Assembly: GCF_001545075.1 (NCBI RefSeq)
Contig: NZ_FCOB02000002.1
Span: forward strand, 248,001 to 312,000
Reading direction: 5' to 3'
Source: Caballeronia ptereochthonis
GTDB taxonomy: Bacteria > Pseudomonadota > Gammaproteobacteria > Burkholderiales > Burkholderiaceae
Length of the DNA: 64,000 nt
The notes below the pieces were generated by a model. That model worked only from the letters and a program-made list of their open reading frames with translations. It was not told the DNA's origin and made no database searches. Position 1 is the first letter of the stretch. Each line of letters begins with the position of its first letter. Shown here piece after piece: positions 37,183 through 45,412 of this stretch. Both the position numbers and the translations under genes were made by a program.

Positions 37183-37692
37183 ATGAAAGCAAGCATCGAA
37201 CTTTCGCTCGGCGCGCTCCTGCTGATGTCGTACGGCATCGCAAGCCAGGCGCAACAACCGGCACAGCTCGTGCCACAGCCGGTTCAGTCCACGGCACCCC
37301 GGTCGCTCACCAGGGAGCAGCAAGCCGTCCTGGACAAGCAAGACCAGGATATCGCTCAGGTCGCGCTCGACATCGTGAGGACGATCGACGAGGGCAAGGC
37401 AGGAGAGGTGTGGGATGGCGCGTCGCCCGTCGCCAAACGGATCATTTCGCGCGACGATTTCCTGAACAAGATCGCGCATGATCGCGCGCAGTTCGGCGCG
37501 CCCGGCATGCGCATGCCGATGGGTATCCGGCACTACCGATACGACGGCACCGGCAAGCTGCCCGCCGGCGCCTATATCAACGTGCTCTTCGATACGCAGT
37601 TCAGTCAGGTCGCGCAGTCGGCGCGCGAGATGGTGACGTTCATTCTCGACCCGGACAACGTCTGGCGTTTCGCCGGGTATTCGGTGCGCTGA
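37183..37692 (+). CDS. Exported DUF4019-like protein
   Basis: 169 aa. Signal peptide MKASIELSLGALLLMSYG with cleavage near SQAQQP. The mature part has ALDIVRTIDEGKAGEVWDGASPVAKRIISRDDFLNKI and VTFILDPDNVWRFAGYSVR, the pattern of DUF4019 (short alpha+beta secreted domain). Role unknown. It shares the AQAQQP style of signal-peptide end with the preceding gene. Confidence 0.7.
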   Translation: MKASIELSLGALLLMSYGIASQAQQPAQLVPQPVQSTAPRSLTREQQAVLDKQDQDIAQVALDIVRTIDEGKAGEVWDGASPVAKRIISRDDFLNKIAHDRAQFGAPGMRMPMGIRHYRYDGTGKLPAGAYINVLFDTQFSQVAQSAREMVTFILDPDNVWRFAGYSVR

Positions 37693-37705
37693 ACGCTACG
37701 TCGCA

Positions 37706-38014
37706 TCACATGTTCGTGTAGGACGCGCACCATCCGCGTCCGGCCACCAGCTTCTCGCCGAAGAGCGTGCAGCCGCCCCAGGCATCCGTCGACTTGCCCT
37801 GGAACAGGGAGCAGTTTGCGCAGGTCTGCCCGGCGGAATAGTTCGAGTACTTCGACTTGTCTATCTTCGCGGCGTCCTCCTTGTAGCCGACGGCGACGGC
37901 CGCCGGGTCGGCTTCGCTCAGATGCGGCGCATCGGCGTCGGCTCGCGAGAGCCAGAGCGCCGAGCCCATGCCGAGGCTGAAAATCATGAAGCTGCGGCGG
38001 GATACGTTCTTCAT
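37706..38014 (-). CDS. High-potential iron-sulfur protein (HiPIP)
   Basis: 102 aa. Twin-arginine signal (SRRSFMIFSLGMG) followed by a small mature domain with four cysteines: CANC, then GGC, then GWC, in the CX2C...C...C spacing of HiPIPs. Holds one [4Fe-4S] cluster and shuttles single electrons in the periplasm. Transcribed opposite to the exported proteins, converging on them with stops about 14 bp apart. Confidence 0.88.
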   Translation of the reverse strand: MKNVSRRSFMIFSLGMGSALWLSRADADAPHLSEADPAAVAVGYKEDAAKIDKSKYSNYSAGQTCANCSLFQGKSTDAWGGCTLFGEKLVAGRGWCASYTNM

Positions 38015-38303
38015 GGCGGACCGTTCTTTGGGATCGTGGGTTGTTTTCGTGTGCGCCGAGGCGCTAGTCGAACAATACGCCGGCGCGCGATTTCGCGCCT
38101 TTTTCACGCGCGGCGGCACATGTTTGAGAATCGAACGATCGGTCTGTTTATGCGCCGCGCGATTTCGGCTTTCTCCTTCAACACCGGCGCGCACCGTTAA
38201 ACCTTTGCGCGCACGTGCCGTAAATCAGCCAAGAACGCAGTTGCAATCGCGTGAATCATTCCCGCGGCGTCCCGGCCGCGGATCAATTCGAAGGAGAACG
38301 ACC
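38015..38303. other. Intergenic region upstream of HiPIP and the 39-residue ORF
   Basis: 289 bp between divergent genes; should hold both promoters. Nothing conserved was recognised by eye beyond a GC-poor patch around 38110-38190. Confidence 0.3.
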
Positions 38304-38423
38304 GTGACTGGAATGGACTGGATCGTGGCGGGCGCGTATCTGGCGGCGCTCGTTGGCGGCACGCTCATCTTGAGCGCGCTCGCGCACCGCAGCTTGCGAC
38401 AAGTGGCGGATCGCGGGCGCTGA
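38304..38423 (+). CDS. Small single-helix membrane protein
   Basis: 39 aa from GTG 38304, which has a strong AAGGAG 7 nt upstream; ATG 38313 is too close to it. Sequence MTGMDWIVAGAYLAALVGG and on, one transmembrane helix and a basic tail (RSLRQVADRGR). Unknown function; ribosome site and hydrophobic pattern support a real gene. Confidence 0.5.
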   Translation: MTGMDWIVAGAYLAALVGGTLILSALAHRSLRQVADRGR

Positions 38424-38492
38424 AACGACTGCGCGCCGGAAGCCGACACGAAGTCGACCGCCCGGCGCGCATAAAGGACGCTTGCCGACGGC

Positions 38493-38630
38493 TTACTGGA
38501 ACAGCTTGACCGCCTGCGTGAGCGTGTTCGTCACACCCCATGCGAGCGGAATGAGCACATACGCCCAGAACAGCAAAAGCAGCCCTTTGTTCGACGAGCC
38601 ACCTTCCTGAGCATCGATACGGGTATTCAT
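38493..38630 (-). CDS. MFS transporter small subunit (OFA-associated)
   Basis: 45 aa: MNTRIDAQEGGSSNKGLLLL then one membrane helix FWAYVLIPLAWGVTNTL and a short tail VKLFQ. This matches the tiny accessory proteins encoded directly after oxalate/formate-type MFS carriers. ATG 38630 is 22 bp after the carrier stop and preceded by AGGAGA. Probably packs against the carrier; exact role not established. Confidence 0.78.
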   Translation of the reverse strand: MNTRIDAQEGGSSNKGLLLLFWAYVLIPLAWGVTNTLTQAVKLFQ

Positions 38631-38652
38631 TGCGGATCTCCTCTTTTCAATC

Positions 38653-40050
38653 TCAGCTGGCGGTCTGCGCCGATGTGTTCATGTGATGCTTCTCGTGCAC
38701 GCGCGCGATCAGCAGGTTGCAGAGGAAGCCGATCACGAGCAGCGCGGCCATGATGTGCAGCGTCATCGTATAGGCATCTGCCTTGGCCACGCCGTGCGCC
38801 ACTTCGTACGCGCGGATGTAGTTGACGAGCACCGGACCCGCGACGCCCGCCGCGGCCCAGGCGGTCAGCAGCCGGCCGTGAATGCCGCCGACGAACGCCG
38901 TGCCGAACATGTCCGCGAGATACGCGGGGATGGTGGCGAAGCCGCCGCCGTACATCGACAGAATCACGCCGTAGGCGAGCACGAAAAGCGCGATGTTGCC
39001 GGCGCTCGCGAATTGCGGCACGAGGAAATACAGCACCGCGCCCAGCACGAAGAACACGAAGTACGTGTTCTTGCGGCCGATCCAGTCCGACGCCGACGCC
39101 CACACGAAGCGCCCGCCCATGTTGAAGAGCGACAGCAGCCCGACGAAGCCCGCCGCCGCCCCCGCCGTGACCGACGCCTTGAAGCTTTCCTGAATCATCA
39201 CCGATGCCTGTCCGAGCACGCCGATGCCCGCCGTCACGTTCAGGAACAGCACGAGCCACAGCAGATAGAACTGCGGCGTCCTGAGCGCCTGGTCGATGTG
39301 CACGTGGTTCTTCGTGATCATCTTGTTGGCGGTCACGGGCGGCGTCCAGCCGGCCGGCTTCCAGTCCGCGGGCGGAATGCGGATCGCGAGGGCGCCGATC
39401 GTCATCGAGATGAAGTACAGCACGCCGAGCACGAGGAACGTTTCGGCCACGCCGACGCTCGTCGCGCTCTTGAAGTGGTTCATCAGCGCGACGGAGCCGG
39501 GCGCCGCGATCATCGCGCCGCCGCCGAAGCCCATGATCGCCATGCCCGTCGCCATGCCGCGGCGGTCCGGAAACCAGCGGATCAGCGTCGACACCGGCGA
39601 CACATAGCCGAGACCGAGCCCGATGCCGCCGATCACGCCGTAGCCGAGATAGAGCAGCACGATCTGATGCAGATAGACGCCGAGCGCCGCGACGAGGAAG
39701 CCGCCCCCGAAGCAGCAGGCAGCGGTGAACATCGTGCGGCGCGGGCCGACCTTCTCCAGCCACTTGCCGGCGAACGCCGCCGAAAGGCCGAGAAACGCGA
39801 TCGCGAGCGAGAAGATCCAGCCGAGCGTGGTGAGCGACCAGTCATCCGGCGCGGACTGCGTGATGCCGATGACCTTCGTGAGCGGCGCATTGAACACCGA
39901 GAACGCATACGCCTGCCCGATGCACAAATGAACAGCGAGTGCGGCGGGCGGCACCATCCAGCGCGAGAACCCGGGCCGTGCGATGGTCGCCTCCTTGGAG
40001 AAGAAGCGCGTCGGGCCGTGCGCGGCCCCTTGATTGGTGGTGCTGTTCAT
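38653..40050 (-). CDS. OFA family MFS transporter (oxalate/formate antiporter type)
   Basis: 465 aa from ATG 40050 with GGAG 6 nt upstream. OFA features: N-terminal RWMVPPAALAVHLCIGQAYAFSVF, GLGLGYVSPVSTLIRWFPDRRGMATG, GFGGGAMIAAP and RFVWASASDWIGRK. Moves small carboxylates such as oxalate, formate or pyruvate across the inner membrane. Followed by its small subunit. Divergent from exaC across 573 bp. Confidence 0.9.
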   Translation of the reverse strand: MNSTTNQGAAHGPTRFFSKEATIARPGFSRWMVPPAALAVHLCIGQAYAFSVFNAPLTKVIGITQSAPDDWSLTTLGWIFSLAIAFLGLSAAFAGKWLEKVGPRRTMFTAACCFGGGFLVAALGVYLHQIVLLYLGYGVIGGIGLGLGYVSPVSTLIRWFPDRRGMATGMAIMGFGGGAMIAAPGSVALMNHFKSATSVGVAETFLVLGVLYFISMTIGALAIRIPPADWKPAGWTPPVTANKMITKNHVHIDQALRTPQFYLLWLVLFLNVTAGIGVLGQASVMIQESFKASVTAGAAAGFVGLLSLFNMGGRFVWASASDWIGRKNTYFVFFVLGAVLYFLVPQFASAGNIALFVLAYGVILSMYGGGFATIPAYLADMFGTAFVGGIHGRLLTAWAAAGVAGPVLVNYIRAYEVAHGVAKADAYTMTLHIMAALLVIGFLCNLLIARVHEKHHMNTSAQTAS

Positions 40051-40395
40051 TGTGGTCTCCGTGGCGCGCTGGGAATGCATGTGCGCGCTCGTCATTGCTT
40101 GCGGTGGCTGCCGGGGTCGCCGGGCAGCGGCCCGCCGTGGTTCATGCGATCGGCGACGCGGTCCGCATCGCCGATCGCAAGGCCATTTCGCGACGCCCAA
40201 ACATGCAATGTAACGACATATGGGTGCGACGGTTTGCCACGGCTGGGCAAGAACATAGACAAGTGCCAGGCGCTTTGCAATATGAACACTTGTGCCATAA
40301 GCGTTTGCCCGCAGGCCTGGCGCGGCTCGCGCGGCAATGCGCGCGCATCCGTGACGCTTTGACGGCCATGTGAACTTCATGTGACGAACGGGGCG

Positions 40396-40445
40396 GCGCT
40401 GTACCGCATCGCTACAGCGCGAGGCAGGTGTTCTGTATGTGAACA
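40396..40445 (+). promoter_or_regulatory. Two inverted repeats, candidate upstream activator sites
   Basis: GCGCTGTA-9-TACAGCGC (40396-40420, perfect 8-bp arms) and TGTTC-7-GAACA (40429-40445). Both have a TGT...ACA outline and lie about 100-150 bp before the sigma-54-like element, the normal distance for an enhancer-binding activator such as AcoR/ExaE-type proteins. Confidence 0.45.
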
Positions 40446-40536
40446 GTTCGCGCGCACCTCGTAATAACCCTGACGTCGCGCCGCGGACCCGCATGCCGCA
40501 GCGGCTTGCGCGCCGACGACTTCATCGCGCGAACGA

Positions 40537-40552
40537 TGGCATGGAACTCGCA
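40537..40552 (+). promoter_or_regulatory. exaC: Candidate sigma-54 (-24/-12) promoter of exaC
   Basis: TGGCATGGAACTCGCA: GG at 40538-40539 and GC at 40550-40551 with 10 bp between, the invariant spacing. Consensus is TGGCAC-N5-TTGCA; mismatches are at the sixth base and TC for TT. Start of transcription would be near 40563, about 60 bp ahead of the ATG. Confidence 0.5.
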
Positions 40553-40623
40553 AACAAGAGCGACCGGCGCCGGACTTCGGCAGTGCCGGCCCGTTCACGT
40601 CGACATGCGAGGAGCACATAGAA

Positions 40624-42144
40624 ATGAATCACGCAGAGATGCAGTTCCTGAGCACCGAGTACCCGTACAAGAAGCAATATGGCAACTTCATCGGCGGCAA
40701 GTGGGTGCCGCCTGCGGGCGGTGAGTATTTCGACGATATCTCGCCGATCACCGGCGAACCCTTCACGTCGATTCCGCGTTCGCGCGAAGCAGACATCGAA
40801 GCCGCCCTCGACGCGGCGCATGCCGCGAAGGCGTCGTGGGGCAAGACCTCGGTCACGGATCGCGCGAACCTGCTCCTGAAGATCGCCGATCGCATGGAGG
40901 CGAACCTGCAGCGCCTCGCGGTGGCCGAGTCCATCGACAACGGCAAGCCGCTGCGCGAAACCATGGCCGCGGACATTCCGCTCGCGATCGATCACATGCG
41001 CTACTTCGCGAGCGCGGCGCGCGCGCAGGAAGGCTCGATCTCGGAGATCGATCACGATACGGTCGCCTATCACTTCCATGAGCCGCTGGGCGTCGTCGGG
41101 CAGATCATCCCGTGGAACTTCCCGATCCTGATGGCTGTCTGGAAGCTGGCGCCGGCGTTGGCCGCGGGCAATTGCGTCGTGCTGAAGCCGGCCGAGCAGA
41201 CGCCTGCTTCCATCCTGGTGCTGCTCGAAACCATCGCAGACCTGTTGCCGCCGGGCATCATCAACGTCGTCAACGGCTTCGGTCTCGAGGCGGGCAAGCC
41301 GCTCGCCTCCAACAAGCGCATCGCGAAGATCGCGTTCACCGGCGAGACCACGACCGGCCGTCTCATCATGCAGTACGCGAGCCAGAACCTGATTCCCGTC
41401 ACGCTGGAGCTGGGCGGCAAGAGCCCGAACATCTTCTTCGAGGACGTGCTGAGCGCCGACGACAGCTTCTTCGACAAGGCGCTCGAAGGCTTCGCGATGT
41501 TCGCGCTGAATCAGGGCGAAGTGTGTACGTGCCCGTCGCGCGCGCTTGTCCAGGAGTCGATCTACGAGCGCTTCATGGAGCGCGCGCTGAAGCGCGTGGC
41601 GGCGATCGCGCAGGGCCATCCGCTCGACACGAAGACGATGATCGGCGCACAGGCCTCGCAGGAGCAGCTGGAGAAGATCCTGTCGTACATCGATCTCGGC
41701 AAGCAGGAAGGCGCCGAGTGCCTCTCGGGCGGCGAGCGCAACACGCTGGAAGGCGAGCTGAAGAACGGGTACTACATCAAGCCGACCGTGTTCAAAGGTC
41801 ACAACAAGATGCGCATCTTCCAGGAGGAAATCTTCGGGCCGGTTCTTTCCGTGACGACCTTCAAGAACGAGGAAGAGGCGCTCGAAATCGCGAACGATAC
41901 GCTGTACGGTTTGGGCGCGGGCGTCTGGACGCGCGACGGCACGCGGGCCTACCGCTTCGGCCGCGCGATTCAGGCGGGGCGCGTGTGGACCAACTGCTAT
42001 CACGCGTATCCGGCGCACGCGGCGTTCGGCGGCTACAAGCAGTCGGGCATCGGACGCGAGAATCACAAGATGATGCTCGATCACTATCAGCAGACGAAGA
42101 ACCTGCTCGTCAGCTATAGCGACAAGCCGCTCGGCTTCTTCTAA
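40624..42144 (+). CDS. exaC: NAD-dependent aldehyde dehydrogenase, ExaC/AcoD type
   Basis: 506 aa. ATG 40624 follows GAGGAG at 9 nt. Class ALDH motifs: [54 protein letters not shown] with the general-base Glu, and [15 protein letters not shown] with the catalytic Cys; the C-terminal [10 protein letters not shown] is typical of ExaC/AldB/AcoD. Oxidises acetaldehyde and related aldehydes to acids. The DUF779 gene that usually follows is present but separated by a repeat. Confidence 0.94.
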   Translation: MNHAEMQFLSTEYPYKKQYGNFIGGKWVPPAGGEYFDDISPITGEPFTSIPRSREADIEAALDAAHAAKASWGKTSVTDRANLLLKIADRMEANLQRLAVAESIDNGKPLRETMAADIPLAIDHMRYFASAARAQEGSISEIDHDTVAYHFHEPLGVVGQIIPWNFPILMAVWKLAPALAAGNCVVLKPAEQTPASILVLLETIADLLPPGIINVVNGFGLEAGKPLASNKRIAKIAFTGETTTGRLIMQYASQNLIPVTLELGGKSPNIFFEDVLSADDSFFDKALEGFAMFALNQGEVCTCPSRALVQESIYERFMERALKRVAAIAQGHPLDTKTMIGAQASQEQLEKILSYIDLGKQEGAECLSGGERNTLEGELKNGYYIKPTVFKGHNKMRIFQEEIFGPVLSVTTFKNEEEALEIANDTLYGLGAGVWTRDGTRAYRFGRAIQAGRVWTNCYHAYPAHAAFGGYKQSGIGRENHKMMLDHYQQTKNLLVSYSDKPLGFF

Positions 42145-42153
42145 GGCGAGAGG

Positions 42154-42176
42154 GGGCCGCCGGAAAACGGCGGCCC
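42154..42176 (+). terminator. GC-rich hairpin after exaC
   Basis: GGGCCGCCG-GAAAA-CGGCGGCCC, 9 bp perfect stem with a GNRA-like loop, 9 bp after the exaC stop. It is followed by TTGAAAAG, not a T-run, so termination strength is uncertain. Confidence 0.55.
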
Positions 42177-42197
42177 TTGAAAAGAAGAAGACCCAAC

Positions 42198-42480
42198 GGC
42201 CGCGAAGCGGGCCGGAACGCTTTGGAGCTGAACCAGTGCCCTGAACGCACTGGCTTGGCAGATCGTGCGCGGGCCAAGCCGGGGGAGTCCTTTGAGGGCG
42301 ACACTTAGGGGCTGAGTCACCCCGGACCATGACGACGAGTCCGCCCGTGGCACTCCGGGCCCAAAGCTGCTTTCTTTGGTTACTTTCTTCGCAGCAGCAA
42401 AGAAAGTGACTCCCGCCCCGGGGAGGGGCAGTGCTAATAGACCGACACGAATACAGGATTCTACGAAAGCAGAAGCAAGC
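42198..42480 (+). repeat. Dispersed ~280-bp repeat, copy 2
   Basis: Same block order as copy 1 (18255): CGGCCGCGAAGCGGGCCGG, GCTGAACCAG, CCATGACGACGAG, GGGCCCAAAGCTGCTTTCTTTGGT, GCAGCAAAGAAAGTGACT, then the tail CTAATAGACC...CAGGATTCTACGAAAG. It lies between exaC and the DUF779 gene, ending 15 bp ahead of the DUF779 ATG. Copies diverge at scattered positions and one carries extra bases (GTGGCACTCC), so they are not recent exact duplicates. Confidence 0.8.
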
Positions 42481-42495
42481 GAGAAAGAGAAAACC

Positions 42496-42879
42496 ATGAG
42501 CGAAGTATCCCGCGTCACAGCCACACCAGCCGCGATCGAACTGATCGAAAAACTCAAGGCCGAGCACGGCGACATGCTGTTCCACCAGTCCGGCGGTTGC
42601 TGCGACGGCAGCGCGCCGATGTGCTTTCCGGTCAACGAGTTCATGATCGGCGGCTCGGACGTCAAGCTGGGCATGATTGGCGGCGTGCCGTTCTACATGA
42701 CCGAATCGCAATACGAGTATTGGCAGCACACGCAGCTCATCATCGATGCCGTGCCGGGCAACGGCGGCATGTTCTCGCTGGAGCGTCCGACCGGGCTGCG
42801 CTTTCTCACGCGTTCACGCCTCTATAGCGACGAGGAGAACGCGTGGCTCGAACAGCATCCGGTCGAGCACGTGAGCTGA
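42496..42879 (+). CDS. DUF779 domain protein
   Basis: 127 aa. Contains the family core FHQSGGCCDGSAPMCFP, a Cys-rich turn with three cysteines suited to metal binding, and GVPFYMTESQYEYWQHTQ. DUF779 genes sit next to ExaC/AcoD aldehyde dehydrogenases across many proteobacteria, possibly acting in maturation or protection of the enzyme (unproven). Here a repeat copy has come between the two. Confidence 0.9.
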   Translation: MSEVSRVTATPAAIELIEKLKAEHGDMLFHQSGGCCDGSAPMCFPVNEFMIGGSDVKLGMIGGVPFYMTESQYEYWQHTQLIIDAVPGNGGMFSLERPTGLRFLTRSRLYSDEENAWLEQHPVEHVS

Positions 42880-42883
42880 GGCT

Positions 42884-43663
42884 TCAGTCCCAGCGCGGCG
42901 GACGCTTCTCGATGAACGCCTGCGTGCCTTCGAGCGTGGCGTCGTCCATCATGTTGCAGGCCATCGTTTCCGATGCGAGCGCGTATGCGGCTTCGATGCC
43001 GGTTTCGAGCTGCCGATAGAACAAGCCCTTGCCCGCCGCGACCGCTTCGCGCGGCTTGGCGGCGATCGCGGCAGCCAGCGTGCGGACCGCATCGTCGAGT
43101 TCGCCGGGCGATGCGACGCGGTTCACCAGACCGCGCTCGCGCGCCGTCGCGGCGTCGATGAACTCGCCCGTCACGAGCATCTCGAACGCCGCCTTGCGCG
43201 ATACGTTGCGCGACAGCGGCACGCTCGGCGTCGCGCAGAACAGCCCGAGATTCACGCCCGAAACCGCGAAACGCGCGTCGCTCGACGCCACGGCGAGATC
43301 GCACATCGCGACGAGCTGACATCCCGCTGCCGTCGCGATGCCCTGCACGCGCGCGATCACCGGCTGCGGCATGCGCTGGATCGTGAGCATCATGCGGGAG
43401 CAGCGCGCGAAGAGCTCGCGATAGTAATCGAGCGCGGGCTCGGCGCGCATTTCCTTCAGATCGTGTCCCGCGCAGAACGCGCGGCCCGCGCCTGCCAGCA
43501 CGACCACGCGCGCGTCCGATGCGGCGACCTCCTGCAACGCGCGCTCCAGCGCTTCGAGCATCGCTTCCGAGAGCGCGTTGAATGCTTCCGGACGGTTGAG
43601 CGTGAGCTTGACGACGCCCCTGGCGTCATACGCGTCGCGTTCGATCTGGATCAGTTCGCTCAT
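42884..43663 (-). CDS. Crotonase-fold protein, enoyl-CoA hydratase-like (ECHDC3-type)
   Basis: 259 aa from ATG 43663 (GGAG 9 nt upstream). CoA-binding oxyanion-hole blocks LAGAGRAFCAGHDLKEM and GIATAAGCQLVAMCDLAVAS are clear. The two catalytic glutamates of crotonase are not: the first is Gln (GCQ) and the second position reads VSGVNLG. So it is probably not a standard hydratase. Downstream of the acyl-CoA ligase by 14 bp on the same strand, so it acts on CoA esters made there, if at all. Confidence 0.88.
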   Translation of the reverse strand: MSELIQIERDAYDARGVVKLTLNRPEAFNALSEAMLEALERALQEVAASDARVVVLAGAGRAFCAGHDLKEMRAEPALDYYRELFARCSRMMLTIQRMPQPVIARVQGIATAAGCQLVAMCDLAVASSDARFAVSGVNLGLFCATPSVPLSRNVSRKAAFEMLVTGEFIDAATARERGLVNRVASPGELDDAVRTLAAAIAAKPREAVAAGKGLFYRQLETGIEAAYALASETMACNMMDDATLEGTQAFIEKRPPRWD

Positions 43664-43677
43664 CGAGATGTTCTCCA

Positions 43678-45321
43678 TCAAACATCAATGGCCGCCACCG
43701 ACCCCGCGCGCTTGCGCAACTCGAACTTCTGGATCTTGCCGGTGGATGTCTTCGGCAGCTCGCAGAACTCGATCGCGCGCGGCACCTTGAAGCCCGCGAG
43801 ATACTGCTTGCAATGCGCGATCAGATCCTCGGCGCTTGCCTGTGCGCCCGTCTTCAGCTCGACGAAGGCGCAGGGCGTCTCGCCCCAGCGCGCATCCGGC
43901 TTCGCCACGACGGCGACCGCAAGCACGGCGGGATGCCGGTACAGCACGTCCTCGACCTCGATGCTCGAAATGTTCTCGCCGCCCGAGATGATGATGTCCT
44001 TGCTGCGATCCTTGATGCGCACATAGCCGTCCGGATACGCGACGGCCAGATCGCCCGTATGGAACCAGCCGCCGCGAAACGCTTCCCCGGTCGCGGCCGG
44101 GTTCTTCAGATAGCCTTTCATCGTGATGTTGCCGCGGAACATGATCTCGCCGATGGTCTCGCCATCCGGCGGCACGAGCTCCATCGACAGCGGATCGCGC
44201 ACGGCGACCGCGTCCTGCAGGTGATAGCGCACGCCTTGACGCGCATTGAGCCGCGCGCGCTCGCCGATATCGAGCTCGCTCCATTCGGCCTGCTGCGCGC
44301 AGACGGCGGCGGGCCCATAAACCTCGGTCAGGCCGTACACGTGCGTCAGCTGGAAACCCATGCGTTCCATGCCTTCGATCATCGCGGCGGGCGGCGCGGC
44401 GCCGGCGACCATCGCATGGACTTTCTGGTCGATGCCGGCCTTCATCTCGTCGGGCGCGTTGACGAGCAGGTTCTGCACGATCGGCGCGCCGCAATAGTGT
44501 GTGACGCCCTCGTTACGGATCAGATCGAAGATCGCTTTCGCGTCGATCCGGCGCAGGCACACGTTCACGCCCGCGCGCGCCGCGACGGTCCACGGAAAGC
44601 ACCAGCCGTTGCAATGGAACATCGGCAGCGTCCACAGGTAAACGGCGTGCTTCGGCATGTCCCATTCGAGGATGTTGCTCAGCGCATTCGTGTACGCGCC
44701 GCGATGGTGATAGACAACGCCCTTCGGATTGCCCGTCGTCCCCGACGTGTAGTTCAGGCAGATGGCGTTCCATTCGTCCGATGGCGGCGACCATTCGTAT
44801 GCGGAATCGCCGCTCGCGAGCAGCGCCTCGTATTCGATTTCGCCGATGCGCTCGCCGGCGCCGGTGTACTGCGGATCGTCCACGTCGATGACGAGCACCT
44901 TCTGCGGAACGTCCGCCAGGGCCTTGCACATCACGTCCGAGAACTCGCGATCGACGAGCACCGCCTTCGCCTCGCCGTGCGTGAGCATGAAGGCGAGCGT
45001 GGCGGCGTCGAGCCGCGTGTTGAGCGTGTTGAGCACGGCGCCCGTCATCGGCACGCCGAAGTGCGCTTCGACCATTTCAGGCGTGTTCGGCAGCATGGCG
45101 GCCACCGTATCGCCGAAGCCGATGCCGCGCGCCGCGAGCGCCGACGCGAGCCGCCGCGTGCGCGCATAGGTTTCGGCCCAGTTGCGCCGCACATTGCCGT
45201 GTACGACGGCGGGGCGCGTCGGATACACGGATGCCGCGCGCTCGATGAACTTGAGCGGCGTGAGCGCCGCGAAGTTGGCGGCCGTCTTGGGAAGGCCATC
45301 GTCGTACATGCCGGCTGTCAT
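43678..45321 (-). CDS. Acyl-CoA synthetase (AMP-forming), medium/long-chain type
   Basis: 547 aa from ATG 45321, which has AGGAGA 5 nt upstream. Adenylation motifs: YTSGTTGNPKGVVYHH (P-loop), PMFHCNGWCFPW, YGLTEVYGPA, GWFHTGDLAV and the C-terminal KTSTGKIQKFELR with the catalytic Lys. Activates a fatty or aryl acid to its CoA ester through an acyl-AMP. Forms an operon with the crotonase-like gene; the substrate class resembles 'acyl-CoA synthetase' of fatty-acid/acrylate type. Confidence 0.92.
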   Translation of the reverse strand: MTAGMYDDGLPKTAANFAALTPLKFIERAASVYPTRPAVVHGNVRRNWAETYARTRRLASALAARGIGFGDTVAAMLPNTPEMVEAHFGVPMTGAVLNTLNTRLDAATLAFMLTHGEAKAVLVDREFSDVMCKALADVPQKVLVIDVDDPQYTGAGERIGEIEYEALLASGDSAYEWSPPSDEWNAICLNYTSGTTGNPKGVVYHHRGAYTNALSNILEWDMPKHAVYLWTLPMFHCNGWCFPWTVAARAGVNVCLRRIDAKAIFDLIRNEGVTHYCGAPIVQNLLVNAPDEMKAGIDQKVHAMVAGAAPPAAMIEGMERMGFQLTHVYGLTEVYGPAAVCAQQAEWSELDIGERARLNARQGVRYHLQDAVAVRDPLSMELVPPDGETIGEIMFRGNITMKGYLKNPAATGEAFRGGWFHTGDLAVAYPDGYVRIKDRSKDIIISGGENISSIEVEDVLYRHPAVLAVAVVAKPDARWGETPCAFVELKTGAQASAEDLIAHCKQYLAGFKVPRAIEFCELPKTSTGKIQKFELRKRAGSVAAIDV

Positions 45322-45412
45322 CGTCGTCTCCTGTGCGCGCATTTCGATGCGCTTTCCCGATTATGCCCGCGTGGCTTACACACGACTGACGCCGGCGCAC
45401 CATTCCACAGTG

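Larger units (their letters stand above)
40051..40623. promoter_or_regulatory. Control region between OFA carrier and exaC
   Basis: 573 bp with no convincing gene. Contains an inverted repeat with 7-bp arms ACAAGTG/CACTTGT (40259-40293), two tight inverted repeats at 40396-40420 and 40429-40445, and a sigma-54-type -24/-12 pair at 40537-40552. Likely regulates both flanking genes. Confidence 0.5.

Noticed and set aside
18255..42480. Repeat copies as insertion sequences
   Set aside because: No transposase frame, no inverted terminal repeats at both ends and no clear target duplication; ORFs inside are short and differ in frame.
40522..42729. 735-codon minus-strand frame
   Set aside because: Antisense of exaC, the repeat and DUF779; its middle is the translated repeat (FLCCCEESNQRKQ), which is not a conserved protein domain.
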